From NCBI GenBank assembly GCA_028287865.1, contig JAQBOU010000181.1, positions 1 through 33,170 on the forward strand: a stretch of DNA of 33,170 nucleotides, read 5' to 3'. Position 1 is the first letter of the stretch; each line of letters begins with the position of its first letter. Source of the stretch: Mucilaginibacter sp. (lineage in GTDB: Bacteria; Bacteroidota; Bacteroidia; Sphingobacteriales; Sphingobacteriaceae). Position numbers and translations under genes: made by a program. Positions 32,378-33,170 of the stretch are shown piece by piece. The notes beneath the pieces are model-generated. The model had not been told where the DNA came from and made no database searches. It saw only the letters and a list, made by a program, of their open reading frames with translations.

Positions 32378-33170
32378 TTATTTAAGCCTGATCTCACTTA
32401 CACTGCATCCCTGCGGAACCATCGGGAATACGTTATTCTCTTTGGTTACCATTACTTCTAACAGGTAAGAACTTTTACATTCCATCATTTCTTTTAATGC
32501 TGACGGAAGGTCTGCACGGTCATCAATCATTTTGCCCGGGATACGGTAAGCAGCGGCTACAGCTACAAAATCCGGACTTTGAATATCTACAAATGAATAA
32601 CGGCGGGAGTTAAACAACTCCTGCCACTGGCGTACCATGCCCAGGAAACGGTTATTAAGAATGATGATCTTTACATTAACGCCGCTTTGCATAATGGTAC
32701 CCAGCTCCTGTAAGGTCATCTGGAAACCACCATCGCCAATGATGGCAACAACGTCACGTTCCTGCGCGCCAAACTTTGCGCCGATCGCTGCCGGCAGGGC
32801 AAAGCCCATGGTCCCAAGGCCGCCGCTGGTTATATTGCTGCGGGTTTTATTCAGCTTTGCATAGCGGCAGGCCACCATCTGGTGCTGACCAACATCAGTA
32901 ACAATTACTGCATCGCCTTTGGTTAATTCATTTAATTGTTTGATCACTTCGCCCATGGTCATTTCAAGCGAGGTAGGGTTCAGCTCATCGTGGATCACCG
33001 CCTCAATTTCCTGACGTGTGTAGTCATTAAATGTATTTAACCAATCGGTATGCTCTTTTTGTTCAACCAGTGCAGTAAGTAAAGGCAAAGTTTCTTTACA
33101 ATCGCCCCAAACAGGAACCGTTGATTTTACATTTTTATCTATTTCGGCAGGGTCAATATCCAAATGGATA
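32378..33170 (-). CDS. ilvB: Acetolactate synthase large subunit, C-terminal part
   Basis: The frame is open to the right edge; 264 codons remain, reading IHLDIDPAEIDKNVK at the cut, so the N-terminal half lies outside the window. The visible part covers the end of the central domain and the thiamine-diphosphate-binding domain: GDGGFQMTLQELGTI followed by ILNNRFLGMVRQWQELF is the GDG...NN cofactor motif, and SGGLGTMGFALPAAIGAKFG is typical of the family. With IlvN it makes acetolactate from pyruvate, or acetohydroxybutyrate with 2-oxobutyrate. It is the first visible gene of the minus-strand locus; an ilvD gene may lie just beyond the edge, as in related genomes. Confidence 0.94.
   Translation of the reverse strand, partial: IHLDIDPAEIDKNVKSTVPVWGDCKETLPLLTALVEQKEHTDWLNTFNDYTRQEIEAVIHDELNPTSLEMTMGEVIKQLNELTKGDAVIVTDVGQHQMVACRYAKLNKTRSNITSGGLGTMGFALPAAIGAKFGAQERDVVAIIGDGGFQMTLQELGTIMQSGVNVKIIILNNRFLGMVRQWQELFNSRRYSFVDIQSPDFVAVAAAYRIPGKMIDDRADLPSALKEMMECKSSYLLEVMVTKENNVFPMVPQGCSVSEIRLK

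Noticed and set aside
1..33170. tRNA, rRNA or CRISPR array
   Set aside because: No cloverleaf-like T-arm plus acceptor pattern, rRNA segment or regularly spaced direct repeat array was found by eye on either strand.

Overview
The window looks like a stretch of Bacteroidota chromosome, most likely from the family Sphingobacteriaceae (Mucilaginibacter/Pedobacter-like). That placement is an inference. It rests on a PorX-type PglZ response regulator, the fused LpxC-FabZ protein typical of the phylum, several matches to the Bacteroidota promoter (TTTG, about 19 nt, then TAnnTTTG), few clear Shine-Dalgarno sequences, and short dispersed palindromes of a kind common in these genomes. No rRNA, tRNA, CRISPR array, prophage or intact transposase was seen.

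Layout. (1) 1-2817, plus: the 3' part of a hybrid histidine kinase with three receiver domains, then a receiver-histidine kinase protein. (2) 2974-7425: a sugar-acid oxidation block. A dehydratase of the IlvD/EDD family (L-arabinonate-dehydratase-like) and an SDR dehydrogenase converge on a GMC flavoprotein and its small Tat/lipoprotein partner. (3) 7535-12782, minus: a YihY/BrkB membrane protein, a D-Ala-D-Ala dipeptidase, alanine dehydrogenase, TsaE and PorX. (4) 13017-18426, plus: an HD hydrolase, then the lipid A set lpxD, lpxC-fabZ, lpxA, and an ABC ATPase. (5) 18427-21736: a repeat-rich spacer, a fatty acid desaturase (minus), an alpha/beta hydrolase and a metallo-beta-lactamase-fold hydrolase (plus). 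(6) 21787-33170, minus: a branched-chain amino acid locus read right to left as ilvB (cut by the window edge), ilvN, a methyltransferase, ilvC, a GxxExxY nuclease-like gene, leuA, leuC, leuD, a citramalate synthase-like gene, leuB, and ilvA behind its own apparent promoter.

How the genes work together. The ilv/leu locus covers acetolactate synthesis and reduction plus the whole leucine branch. It also appears to hold two routes to 2-oxobutyrate for isoleucine: threonine via IlvA, and pyruvate via a Leptospira-type citramalate synthase whose product LeuC/LeuD/LeuB can process. A biosynthetic ilvD is not in the window; the IlvD-family gene at 2974 belongs to the sugar-acid subgroup.

The most unusual signals are in the repeats. 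A GxxExxY (PDDEXK_3) gene sits inside the ilv/leu locus between matching 22-23 nt inverted repeats, and a related solo copy lies after lpxA. The N-terminus of IlvN is encoded by a GC-rich repeat, and a second, oppositely oriented copy fills the ilvB-ilvN gap, so the ilvN start codon lies between two complementary arms. Several intergenic spacers consist of short words followed by their reverse complement.
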